Source of the DNA: Verrucomicrobia bacterium SCGC AAA164-M04
GTDB lineage: Bacteria; Verrucomicrobiota; Verrucomicrobiae; Verrucomicrobiales; Akkermansiaceae
Assembly (NCBI GenBank): GCA_000383735.1
Contig: KB912179.1
Span: 48,586 to 77,341, forward strand
DNA: 28,756 bases
Reading direction: 5' to 3'
Positions 5,875 to 13,924 of this stretch are shown here, in pieces (positions within the stretch are counted from its first letter, which is position 1; the number at the start of each line of letters is the position of its first letter). A program made the position numbers and the translations under genes. The notes under the pieces were generated by a model. It was given only the letters and a program-made list of their open reading frames with translations. It made no database searches and had not been told where the DNA came from.

Positions 5875-8823
5875 TCAGTTGCTCGTCTGGCTGGCAACAC
5901 GGATGAAACTTCTTGGATCATCACCCTCGTAAATGATATGGCGGAGCTTGAAGTTGGGACCAAGGTTCGAATCACTATCAACTATTTCCAGCTGGGTGCT
6001 CACCCAATTTTGAAGGTCTGTACTGCGTTGCGCCACAAAGCTGTAGGTAGGATCATTAATTCTTACATTGACTGATATGGTGCCGGTCGTTGTGTCGTGC
6101 AAAGTGATCGGAGTGATTGCCGAATCAGCAGGATTCCCGCCAAAGAGGTATTCGTCCAAGTTAGAAAAAGTGTCACCATCGCTATCATCTCCAGCCGCCG
6201 CTCCCGCTAGTCCCAGATTGGTAAGGTAGATACTGAATGCGGTTTGGGTTTGAACGTAAGGGGTGAAATCCTGAGCTTGATCGACTTCTGATCCGAGTGG
6301 CGCGAAAAGGTTTGGCGAACCGAAGGTTGAGCCCGATGAACCATCATCGTATCCTAGAATTGTTTCAGAGGCATCATCGATGGGAGAAACTTCAGAAGAG
6401 GCATCGTTTTCGAGTTCGAGGATTTCAGAGTTACCGACACCATCAAGTGGTGCAATTCCTTCACCGGCAGGTCCGAAAATAATGGTGCCGGTGGAGTCCT
6501 TGAGGATGAAGGCAGTGTTACTGGAATTGATCCGAATGTCATCGAGGTTGGTCCCTGTGATGAAACCTGGTGTTCCAAGATGGATGTTTGTCCACGCATA
6601 ACCGGCAGTGGTGATTTTATTGACGCGATTGATTTCGGTATCAAGTCCACCGGCTATGCTGTTCCGTTCGATGAATGTCAGTAAGGTGCCGTGGGAAACT
6701 GAAGACCAGGTGGCGGCATCGCTCAGAACAACCGTAGTGGAAGCTACAAACTTTCCCGAAGGAGCAATTTTTCCAACTTCGATAGTCCAGTCGGTTAAGT
6801 TGATTGTTCCAGGTGTGTCGTCACCCACGACCGCGAGTTCAAACCAATTCCCACCGTTTCCGACGATTCGGCCGAAGTGAGAGTCGAAGGAAGCCGGAGC
6901 TCCATCTCCATCTGCGGCGGCGGTGCCACCATTTAAATAACGATCGGGCTCGACCGCGTTATATTCATTAAGGACGACGGTGGGCGAGGGGTGTAGGACT
7001 TCGAGTAGAAAGACGAGATAGCTAAGATTGTTTGCGGCGGAACCACTATCGATTTGGATGGCTACTTCGTAGGTGCCTATGTCGGCGGTGGTCAGCAGGC
7101 GATTACTTGCAAGAGTCAGAGTGGCTCCGTCGATTGTCATTTCTATGAAGTCGGGCATCGCGAGGCTCGTCACGCTGTGGGCTGAGTCGAAAAAGCTGGC
7201 TTCAGCGCTGTAACTTCCTCTGACTGCCTTGGTGGTGGAAATCGGAGTGATTTGAGGGGGGCTGCTTACCGCAAGGAAGCCATTAAAAAGCTGGACTGTT
7301 AAATCATTACTCCAGCGATTGGGTCGACCATAGCTGGAGGAGCTCCCGTCGTCGTAGTTTATATTGAGAGGATTAGTTGAAGCGGAGGGGTTGGCTTCCA
7401 AGCGGAAGGCCTCGCTGTCGCCGACCGCGATCGGTTCGTCGCCAATTCCATTGTTATTTGAATCGGAGAGGGCGATGTTTTCCCCTGACGGACCGTAAAT
7501 GATCTTATCGGCGGCATTTTTCCACGTGAATTGGGTATCATCACTGCCGATGGCAGAACTGAGAGGGTGGGTGCTGTTGACCTGATCAATGACAATAGAA
7601 TCGTGCATCCAGATATTGGTCCAAGCGTAGCCATCGATATTAAGCCTAGAGGTTTGATTGAAGCTCGTGCCAAGGTAACGGTTGCTTTCAGAGAAAGTGA
7701 GAATAGTACCGGCAGGAATACTTTCGAGCGAGACATGATCTGCGAGTTTGAGGATCTGGGTGCTATCCTTATTCGTTATTTCAAGAGTCCATTTTCGGAT
7801 GTCCGAGTTTTGGGTGACTACAAATTCAACCCAAGCCCCTCCATTACCTTCGATCCGGGAGAAGAAAGAATCGAATGGCGCGCCGGCCTCGAGTTCGTCA
7901 CCGCCACCAAGATATTCCTCGGTGCTCACGGCATTGTATTCGTTCAGGATGATGGGAGTCAGAGCTGGGAGAACATCGATTTGGTATGTTTGAGATTCTT
8001 CGCGATTTGTGTTGTCGACAGCGATAACTTGAAAAGTATGTGACCCGATATCGTTGTTGGTTGGAGTGCCAGTAAACCTACCAACACCGTTGCTCACTGA
8101 AATCAAGCTCAGCCAGGCTGGAGCATTTGAAAGAGAGAGTGAGATGGTGTCTCCGGGGTTTGGGTCAATCGATCGAACTCGGTATTCCGATACCGAAAGC
8201 GAAGAGCCCGCGATGACGCTTGTCTGGAAGGGCATCACAAAAAATGGAGGAAGGGGCGCTGGAACATCCGAGGAAATTCCTGGAGAAGCAACATCGTCGC
8301 TCGGATCGTCGCTTTCGTATGCCCCAAGAACACTATTACTGCTAAGCCCCCCAGGAACGGATTGACCATCATTGTATTTCGCGAAGCTGAATCCTTCGGT
8401 GGCCGCTCCAAAGGTAAACCGGTCGATTAATCCTCCACTGTTGTTGAAAAGGTTGACCTCGTCCCCCGCAGAGCCAAGGCCTGGGAAGTTGCTGATTTCG
8501 GCGTTGGCAATGACACGGATAGGGAGATCAAGATTCCATAGAGAGCGGAAAGTGGTGTTGGAAGCTTCGTTCAGCACAATCATCGAGGCTCCAGACTGCA
8601 GCACGTAAGCAGGAAACCCCCCGGATGCCCCAGCAAGGCGGTCGTCGTCGTCGAAGCTGTATCCTGCTACGTTTATGGCCGTTGATCCCGTGTTGGTGAT
8701 CTCGAACCAATCGCCATTGGCAGCGGTATCTGAGTGATTGCTATTCGACATTACCTCGGTGATTCTCAATTGGGCACTGAGTGGGAGGGCAAGAGCAGGA
8801 AAGAGCAGGAGGGTTTTGATCAT
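5875..8823 (-). CDS. Secreted lamin-tail-domain protein with duplicated module
   Basis: This 982-residue protein has a signal peptide (residues 1-17, cleavage after LSA). Residues 18-140 form a lamin-tail domain (ITEVMSNSN..NGDWFEITNTG). Residues 195-285 are He_PIG/cadherin-like (GRFTGTP, GSHTFQVIAVD). Two related modules follow, at 292-504 and 617-840. They share (I/V)LNEYNAV, a GDGAPFDSHFxRIxGNGG-like line, GYAWTNI, GPxGExIA and YDDGSSxSxxGxPN, and are separated by a second He_PIG-like segment. DDSDGDTFSNLDEYLFGGNP (879-898) is a thrombospondin type-3-like Ca-binding motif, followed by the verrucomicrobial tail with QRSTDLQNW. No sorting anchor is visible at the C-terminus. A role as an extracellular adhesin or polymer-binding protein is inferred; no enzyme motif is seen. 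The gene is convergent with the lipoprotein gene at 4816 and divergent from the deoA gene. Confidence 0.88.
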   Translation of the reverse strand: MIKTLLLFPALALPLSAQLRITEVMSNSNHSDTAANGDWFEITNTGSTAINVAGYSFDDDDRLAGASGGFPAYVLQSGASMIVLNEASNTTFRSLWNLDLPIRVIANAEISNFPGLGSAGDEVNLFNNSGGLIDRFTFGAATEGFSFAKYNDGQSVPGGLSSNSVLGAYESDDPSDDVASPGISSDVPAPLPPFFVMPFQTSVIAGSSLSVSEYRVRSIDPNPGDTISLSLSNAPAWLSLISVSNGVGRFTGTPTNNDIGSHTFQVIAVDNTNREESQTYQIDVLPALTPIILNEYNAVSTEEYLGGGDELEAGAPFDSFFSRIEGNGGAWVEFVVTQNSDIRKWTLEITNKDSTQILKLADHVSLESIPAGTILTFSESNRYLGTSFNQTSRLNIDGYAWTNIWMHDSIVIDQVNSTHPLSSAIGSDDTQFTWKNAADKIIYGPSGENIALSDSNNNGIGDEPIAVGDSEAFRLEANPSASTNPLNINYDDGSSSSYGRPNRWSNDLTVQLFNGFLAVSSPPQITPISTTKAVRGSYSAEASFFDSAHSVTSLAMPDFIEMTIDGATLTLASNRLLTTADIGTYEVAIQIDSGSAANNLSYLVFLLEVLHPSPTVVLNEYNAVEPDRYLNGGTAAADGDGAPASFDSHFGRIVGNGGNWFELAVVGDDTPGTINLTDWTIEVGKIAPSGKFVASTTVVLSDAATWSSVSHGTLLTFIERNSIAGGLDTEINRVNKITTAGYAWTNIHLGTPGFITGTNLDDIRINSSNTAFILKDSTGTIIFGPAGEGIAPLDGVGNSEILELENDASSEVSPIDDASETILGYDDGSSGSTFGSPNLFAPLGSEVDQAQDFTPYVQTQTAFSIYLTNLGLAGAAAGDDSDGDTFSNLDEYLFGGNPADSAITPITLHDTTTGTISVNVRINDPTYSFVAQRSTDLQNWVSTQLEIVDSDSNLGPNFKLRHIIYEGDDPRSFIRVASQTSN

Positions 8824-8940
8824 GTGGTTAATAGAACTAAGGTAGTTTTTCTTTTCGTGAGTTAAAGAGGAAAGAATTTCACGAGAACTTGTTTGATGAT
8901 TTGGTGTTGAGACTTTCCATTTGTTGAGGGAATCTCACGC

Positions 8941-10431
8941 ATGGCAGTCGCATTCGCATCACTCGGGACAGGGTTAATAGTCGGCTTGATTTTCACTGCT
9001 TGCAAATTACCACTTCCAGCCCCGCCGTTTTTTGCTGGAGTCATGGGGATTGTGGGCATTTGGGGGGGGGAGCAAATTATGGCTCTTGCTCGAGCAAGCC
9101 TTAAACCGCTAAACACGATGTTAATTCAGGAAATTATTAGAAAGAAGCGGGACGGTCAGGCTCTGAGCCGTGATGAGATTAGGTATTTTACCCGAGGAAT
9201 CGGCAATCAATCGATTTCGGAGGGGCAAATCGCCGCTTTTGCGATGGCTGTCTTTTTTCGGGGGATGTCGCTTGATGAACGGGTGGCCTTGACTGAAGGA
9301 ATGCGGGACTCGGGAGAGATTCTTTCGTGGGACGATCTGGATGGACCGGCGATCGACAAGCACTCGACTGGTGGGGTAGGTGATAATGTTTCTTTGATGC
9401 TAGGGCCGTTGGTCGCGGCCTGTGGTGGCTATGTCCCTATGATTTCGGGTCGTGGGTTGGGACATACCGGTGGGACGCTCGATAAGCTCGATAGCATTCC
9501 GGGATACCAAACGATGCCATCCAATCAGGTGTTTCGCAGAGTCGTGAAGGATTGCGGGGTTGCCATTATTGGTCAAACTGCTTCGCTGGCCCCCGCAGAC
9601 AAACGATTTTATGCCACCCGCGATATTACGGCGACGGTAGAGTCGCTTGACCTAATCACCGCCTCCATTCTTTCCAAAAAGCTGGCGGCGGGTTTGGAAG
9701 CCTTGGTAATGGATGTTAAAACAGGGAGCGGAGCCTTTATGAAAGACTATCCTGATTCGGTGGCGCTCGCTGAAAGTATTGTAGGGGTTTCCAATGGGGC
9801 GGGACTCAAAACGAGTGCTCTTGTGACCGATATGAATGAATCCTTGGCGGGAACGGCGGGCAATGCACTCGAGGTTTTGGATGCCGTGAAATTTTTGAGA
9901 GGGGAGAGCGACCGCTCGCGGCTCGAAACTGTGGTGATGAGCCTCTCCTCCGAGTTGTTAGTTCTGGGAGGTTTGGCGAAGGATCGGGATCAAGCGCGCC
10001 ATGATCTGGGGCGAGCTTTGAATTCTGGGAAGGCAGCACAGATCTTTGGTCAAATGGTCGAGGGACTGGGTGGACCCGGCGATTTCGTAGACGAACCCGA
10101 GAAGTATCTTCCCAAGGCGGAGGCGATTGTTGAGGTGAAATCGCCGGGAAGTGGCTGGGTGGCGCAAATTGAGACCCGTGAGCTTGGCTTAGCGGTGGTC
10201 GAACTGGGCGGTGGAAGGCGGCGGGCGGAAGATGAAATCGACCATGCTGTCGGATTGTCAGAGCTGCCCCAGTTGGGGCAGCAGGTGAGTGAGGGGGATT
10301 GCTTGGCTTTGGTTCACGCCCGTTCGGCAGAGGAGGCCGGATTGGCTGTCGCAAAGGTTCAAGCCGCCGTGACATTGAGTGATGCGGTGTCTAGTGGTCA
10401 GCCGGTAGTTTACGAGGTTATCGAGGGCTAA
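8941..10431 (+). CDS. deoA: Thymidine phosphorylase with N-terminal XapX-like membrane domain
   Basis: From residue 60 (ATG at 9118) this is a full DeoA-type thymidine phosphorylase, which converts thymidine and phosphate to thymine and 2-deoxyribose-1-phosphate. Hallmarks are [19 protein letters not shown] (phosphate binding), [32 protein letters not shown] and [16 protein letters not shown], collinear with E. coli DeoA. The first 59 residues resemble a XapX/DUF1427 protein: [12 protein letters not shown], then [22 protein letters not shown], predicted as two short membrane helices. The frame is open across both parts. A G9 run (9062-9070) lies in the XapX part, but the frame on both sides fits the family, so no frameshift is implied. 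A second start at 9118 could produce soluble DeoA alone. A terminator follows 9 bp after the stop codon. Function of the DeoA part is secure; membrane tethering is inferred. Confidence 0.93.
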   Translation: MAVAFASLGTGLIVGLIFTACKLPLPAPPFFAGVMGIVGIWGGEQIMALARASLKPLNTMLIQEIIRKKRDGQALSRDEIRYFTRGIGNQSISEGQIAAFAMAVFFRGMSLDERVALTEGMRDSGEILSWDDLDGPAIDKHSTGGVGDNVSLMLGPLVAACGGYVPMISGRGLGHTGGTLDKLDSIPGYQTMPSNQVFRRVVKDCGVAIIGQTASLAPADKRFYATRDITATVESLDLITASILSKKLAAGLEALVMDVKTGSGAFMKDYPDSVALAESIVGVSNGAGLKTSALVTDMNESLAGTAGNALEVLDAVKFLRGESDRSRLETVVMSLSSELLVLGGLAKDRDQARHDLGRALNSGKAAQIFGQMVEGLGGPGDFVDEPEKYLPKAEAIVEVKSPGSGWVAQIETRELGLAVVELGGGRRRAEDEIDHAVGLSELPQLGQQVSEGDCLALVHARSAEEAGLAVAKVQAAVTLSDAVSSGQPVVYEVIEG

Positions 10432-10439
10432 AGATCAAA

Positions 10440-10467
10440 AAAGACCGCAGGCGAACCCGCGGTCTTT
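10440..10467. terminator. Bidirectional terminator between deoA and amt
   Basis: A 9-bp perfect stem AAAGACCGC/GCGGTCTTT (10440-10448 with 10459-10467) with a 10-base loop lies between the convergent deoA and ammonium transporter genes. On the minus strand the stem runs into a T-rich tract (complement of the A run at 10436-10442); on the plus strand the T tract is short (TTT). It probably serves both genes, with better strength for the amt gene. Confidence 0.85.
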
Positions 10468-10492
10468 GAAAGGTTGGTCAGTAGGAAGTGTC

Positions 10493-12031
10493 TCAGTCAG
10501 TGTAAGCTGGAGCACCGTGCTCGGCGACATCAAGCCCTTCAGCTTCTTCCTCGTCGCTGACGCGAACCCCCACAACTATTTTCAGAATGTAGAAGACTAC
10601 GAATGAGAAGACGAAGGCGAAGGCGCAGACAGAAACAATTCCAGTGAGCTGAACGATGAGGTCACCACCACCGAAGATTGCAACTGCTAATGTTCCCCAT
10701 ATCCCGCAAACCCCATGAACCGAAATAGCCCCAACAGGATCGTCAATCTTCAGTTTGTCAAAGAAAAGGATAGAAACAACGACCAATCCTCCGGCGATCA
10801 GGCCAACTAAGATTGATGAAGTAGTTCCGATGACGTCCGGGCCAGCTGTGATACCAACAAGTCCGGCCAAGAATCCGTTCAGTGCCATTGAGAGGTCGGG
10901 TTTCTTAAGAAGTCCCCAACCCACGATTATTGAACCAACGGCACCACCAACGGCAGCGAGTGCAGTAGTTGTCACAACGTATGAGACTGATGCTGACTCG
11001 ACCGAAAGGACAGAACCTCCGTTGAAACCAAACCATCCAAAGAAAAGGAGAAAAACGCCGATAGCTGCCATTGGCATACTGTGTCCAAGAATAGGCCTCA
11101 CACCGTTCGCGGTGTATTTTCCGGCACGGGGTCCGAGGACAATGACACAAGCAAGAGCTGCGAATCCACCGAATGCGTGAACAACAGTCGATCCAGCGAA
11201 GTCAGCAAATCCCATTCCATTGAGGAAGCCACCACCCCAGTGCCACGATCCGGCCCAAGGATACGCAATTCCGACCAAGATGACCGAAAAAATCATGAAA
11301 CTCGTGAGCTTGACGCGCTCAGCAACAGCACCCGAGACGATGGTAGCTGCCGTGGCGGCAAACATTCCCTGGAAGAGGAAGTCGGTCCAGACGGTGTAGG
11401 CCTCGTAGTAGAGGTTTGTTTCAAACAAGAGCTTTTGGTCGGCACCGTGACCAACCATCGATCCCATCGCGAAAAAACCTTCACCGTCCCAGCCAGGATA
11501 GTGAGCATTGAATCCCCAAAAATAGTAGGTGAGGAGACCTATGGAAATGATCCAGCAGTTCTTGAACAGAATATTGACAACGTTCTTCTTTTGACAAAGC
11601 CCCGACTCAAGGGTGCAGAATCCGAGGTGCATCAGGAAGACCAGAAAAGCTGCGATAAGAACCCAAATGTTATCGACCAAGAACTGAGTGTAAAGGTTGG
11701 TTGACTTCCAAACGTTATCGTAAAGGGCCGCATTACCTTCTTCGCCAACTCCGGTCAGTTTTTCCTTCGCGGCATCACCGGTTTCTTCATCGCCAACAGC
11801 GTCAGAGATGGTTGACCAGACAGTATTGGCATCGTCGGTAACATAGCTTTCCCAAGCAGGTGCTTTGTCTTCGTCATCACCAGCCTCGCTGGCCGCTTTG
11901 ACGAACTCTTCCGTCTTGGAGATGATAGTATCAAAGTCCATTGCGGCGTTTGATTCGCCGAATCCGGCGAGGATACTGACTGCTAAGGTTAGCAGCCATG
12001 CCTTTGTCATTTTTTGTGTTAGCTTTCGCAT
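10493..12031 (-). CDS. amt: Ammonium transporter (Amt/MEP/Rh family) with long periplasmic N-terminus
   Basis: This 512-residue channel imports ammonium across the inner membrane. After a signal peptide (to about residue 30) comes an acidic stretch of about 85 residues before TM1 (about 122), which is not usual for Amt. The core has the subfamily signature GFCTLESGLCQKKNVVNILFKN, the gate Phe in FQGMFAAT, FADFAGSTVVHAFGG (Asp and first pore His), GWFGFNGGS, and DPVGAISVHGVCGIWGT (second pore His). The C-terminus VGVRVSDEEEAEGLDVAEHG is the cytoplasmic tail that PII proteins normally bind. The initial ATG is preceded by ten A residues rather than a Shine-Dalgarno; Met8 (12010) is an alternative start. 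It is divergent from a second amt gene and has a sigma-54 promoter match 36 bp upstream. No glnK is adjacent. Confidence 0.95.
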   Translation of the reverse strand: MRKLTQKMTKAWLLTLAVSILAGFGESNAAMDFDTIISKTEEFVKAASEAGDDEDKAPAWESYVTDDANTVWSTISDAVGDEETGDAAKEKLTGVGEEGNAALYDNVWKSTNLYTQFLVDNIWVLIAAFLVFLMHLGFCTLESGLCQKKNVVNILFKNCWIISIGLLTYYFWGFNAHYPGWDGEGFFAMGSMVGHGADQKLLFETNLYYEAYTVWTDFLFQGMFAATAATIVSGAVAERVKLTSFMIFSVILVGIAYPWAGSWHWGGGFLNGMGFADFAGSTVVHAFGGFAALACVIVLGPRAGKYTANGVRPILGHSMPMAAIGVFLLFFGWFGFNGGSVLSVESASVSYVVTTTALAAVGGAVGSIIVGWGLLKKPDLSMALNGFLAGLVGITAGPDVIGTTSSILVGLIAGGLVVVSILFFDKLKIDDPVGAISVHGVCGIWGTLAVAIFGGGDLIVQLTGIVSVCAFAFVFSFVVFYILKIVVGVRVSDEEEAEGLDVAEHGAPAYTD

Positions 12032-12066
12032 TTTTTTTTTGGGTTCGAGTTGAACAACAGGAAGTG

Positions 12067-12082
12067 AGCAACGGGTGTGCCA
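12067..12082 (-). promoter_or_regulatory. Sigma-54 promoter for leftward amt gene
   Basis: Read on the minus strand this is TGGCAC-ACCCG-TTGCT, an exact match to the core -24/-12 sigma-54 consensus TGGCAC-N5-TTGCW. It ends 36 bp before the amt start codon at 12031, so transcription would begin about 25 bp before the gene. Nitrogen-responsive (NtrC-type) activation is expected from known amt regulation but was not seen directly. Confidence 0.85.
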
Positions 12083-12106
12083 CGCTGTGATGAGCAGAAT
12101 TCATGT

Positions 12107-12123
12107 CTGGCATGAAAGATGCT
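12107..12123 (+). promoter_or_regulatory. Sigma-54 promoter for rightward amt gene
   Basis: CTGGCATGAAAGATGCT matches the extended consensus YTGGCACGRNNNTTGCW except at two positions (T for C in the -24 box, A for T in the -12 box). The GG and GC pairs that matter most are kept at the right spacing. It is 49 bp before the ATG at 12172 and 70 bp before the alternative ATG at 12193. The two promoters face away from each other with 24 bp between them. Confidence 0.75.
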
Positions 12124-12171
12124 TCACCGTAATTCCCGACCTAAATAGTTCGGAATACAACTCGACAAATT

Positions 12172-13506
12172 ATGACGAAATACCGCCATTCCATGAAATC
12201 CTTCGGAGCATTCTTAGCAATGCTGTTCCTTAGTTCAGGCTCTCTTTGGGCTCAGGGTGAGAACCCAATCGACACCGGCAATACAGCCTGGATGATTACT
12301 GCCACAGTTCTTGTGCTGATGATGACTCTTCCTGGCTTGGCCCTTTTTTACGGCGGGTTGGTGAGATCTAAAAACGTCCTCTCGGTATTGATGCATTGTT
12401 ATGCGATCGCGGCATTGGCGTCGATCATGTGGGTAGCCTTTCTTTACTCGATGTCCTTTGACAACCAAGGTGGAAAATGGGTCGGAGGACTCAGCAAGTC
12501 TTTTCTTGAGGGCGTAGGATTGGATAGTGTTACCGGTGGGATTCCCGAGACTGTTTTTGTAATGTTTCAAATGACTTTCGCTATCATTACTCCAGGGTTG
12601 ATTGTCGGAGCGTTTGTCGAACGCATGAAGTTCGTTGCGGTGATGGTTTTCACAGCCCTTTGGTTGGTCCTTGTCTATGCTCCAGCCGTTTTCTGGGTTT
12701 GGGGTGGCGGGATTATGGCCAGTTGGGGTGTGATTGACCTTGCTGGAGGAATTGTGGTTCACGCAACTGCTGGCGTATCTGCGCTAGTCCTAGCAAAAAT
12801 GATCGGTCCCCGCCGAGGATTTCCGAAGCAGCTTCAGCCACCCCATAGTCCGGGACTTGTGATGATAGGAGCCTCTCTTCTCTGGGTGGGTTGGTTTGGT
12901 TTCAATGCCGGTTCGCAGGGCGGAGCCAGCGGAGCGGCAGGGATGACAATGCTAGTGACTCATATCTCGGCTGCCACCGCCGCGCTGGTTTGGTGCCTCG
13001 TGGAGCGAATCCAAACAGGTAAAACCGGTGTCGTTGGAATCGCGACTGGAATGGTGGCTGGATTAGCTACGATAACGCCGGCTTCAGGCAACGTTGGGCC
13101 AATGGGGGCCCTTTTGATTGGGCTTTTGGCCGGAGTCATTTGTTACTTCATGTGCGGAGTTGTCCGTCACAAATTGAATATTGATGACTCACTCGATGTC
13201 TTTGCGGTGCACGGGGTGGGCGGCATTTTAGGGACGATTATGGTCGCATTTCTCGGTGCTGAGGGTGTCCTCGGAGGCTTGGGACTCAGTGAGAATCCTG
13301 AAACTGGTGAAACTTATTCTAGTATCGAGCAGCTCATTGTTCAGCTAAAGTCGTTGGGAATAACCGTCGTTTGGTCTGCAGTCGCGACAATCATCATTGT
13401 TCTAATTATTAAGAAGACTGTGGGCTTAAGGGTTTCGGAAGAGGTTGAGGCGGAGGGTCTTGATTCTGCCGAGCACGGCGAAACGGCCTATAACTTTGAT
13501 GCTTGA
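12172..13506 (+). CDS. amtB: Ammonium transporter (AmtB type)
   Basis: This 444-residue protein is collinear with E. coli AmtB. Residues visible are LALFYGGLVRSKNVLSVLMH, the outer gate FQMTFAIITPGLIVGAFVERM, VWGGGIMA (Trp of the ammonium recruitment site), IDLAGGIVVHATAG (Asp and first pore His), LLWVGWFGFNAGS (second gate Phe and Ser) and DDSLDVFAVHGVGGILGT (second pore His). The signal peptide is best read from Met8 (12193: MKSFGAFLAMLFLSSGSLWAQ), so the true start may be 12193. The C-terminal tail VGLRVSEEVEAEGLDSAEHG is similar to that of the divergent amt although the cores belong to different subgroups. It is followed by a terminator at 13545. No PII gene is adjacent. Confidence 0.96.
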   Translation: MTKYRHSMKSFGAFLAMLFLSSGSLWAQGENPIDTGNTAWMITATVLVLMMTLPGLALFYGGLVRSKNVLSVLMHCYAIAALASIMWVAFLYSMSFDNQGGKWVGGLSKSFLEGVGLDSVTGGIPETVFVMFQMTFAIITPGLIVGAFVERMKFVAVMVFTALWLVLVYAPAVFWVWGGGIMASWGVIDLAGGIVVHATAGVSALVLAKMIGPRRGFPKQLQPPHSPGLVMIGASLLWVGWFGFNAGSQGGASGAAGMTMLVTHISAATAALVWCLVERIQTGKTGVVGIATGMVAGLATITPASGNVGPMGALLIGLLAGVICYFMCGVVRHKLNIDDSLDVFAVHGVGGILGTIMVAFLGAEGVLGGLGLSENPETGETYSSIEQLIVQLKSLGITVVWSAVATIIIVLIIKKTVGLRVSEEVEAEGLDSAEHGETAYNFDA

Positions 13507-13544
13507 TTCTAAGTTAGGGGATTAAGCTAAGATTAGAGACAAAA

Positions 13545-13574
13545 AGCGGGGCCTAACTGGTCTCGCTTTTTTTT
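13545..13574 (+). terminator. Terminator of amtB
   Basis: A 9-bp stem with two G-T pairs (13545-13553 with 13559-13567, loop of about 5 bases) is followed by a run of T residues to 13574. It lies 39 bp after the amtB stop codon. Confidence 0.85.
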
Positions 13575-13851
13575 GTGGATATTAGGCCTGTTTAGGATCT
13601 TAGACTTGGAACGAGTTGGTGATGGTTTGAAAAATAAATAAACGAGCGATTTCATCATATAAGGGTTGGGCGAGAGGTCAGATGAGAAGGCCGAAAAACG
13701 AAAGGCATTTTGGCAAAATGTAATTTTCATACAAATGAAGTAACGCAAGTGAGAATAGGCGCGTCACACTTTGTAGAGGCTTGAGTTTACATTGTGATGA
13801 CGATGTTTCAGCGAAAAGCAAAGTTCCAGTCGCTTTACGAAAGATAAAACT
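13575..13851. other. Intergenic region upstream of the sigma-factor gene
   Basis: No supportable gene lies here. The only visible structure is CATTTTGGCAAAATG at 13706-13720: 7-bp arms CATTTTG and CAAAATG that are exact reverse complements around one base, which could be an operator. A promoter for the sigma gene must lie in this stretch, but I could not pick a convincing -35/-10 pair. Confidence 0.4.
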
Positions 13852-13860
13852 ATGAAAACA

Positions 13861-13869
13861 CCCCCCCCC
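13861..13869 (+). repeat. C9 homopolymer that splits the sigma-factor 5' end
   Basis: An ATG at 13852 opens a frame (MKTPPP) that runs through nine C residues and stops at TGA 13891-13893. The conserved sigma-factor frame is open from just after an in-frame TGA at 13853-13855, through the C run and on into the gene. With eight C residues the two join without a break: Met-Lys-Thr-Pro-Pro-Pro, then KSKVSSSRYDADSSLRLY, then MREISETPLLT. The part DSSLRLYMREI is typical of region 1.2. So either one C is a sequencing or assembly error, or the tract varies in length. Confidence 0.8.
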
Positions 13870-13924
13870 AAAATCAAAAGTCAGCTCTTCACGCTATGAT
13901 GCGGACAGCAGCTTAAGACTCTAC

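Noticed and set aside
9806..10375. 189-codon minus-strand frame inside deoA
   Set aside because: Antisense to conserved DeoA sequence, Pro/Arg-rich low-complexity translation, no start context.
11081..11704. 207-codon plus-strand frame inside the amt gene
   Set aside because: Antisense to a well-conserved transporter; the translation is hydrophilic with no family features.
13533..13748. 71-codon minus-strand frame in the gap before the sigma gene
   Set aside because: It overlaps the amtB terminator and shows no family or signal features.
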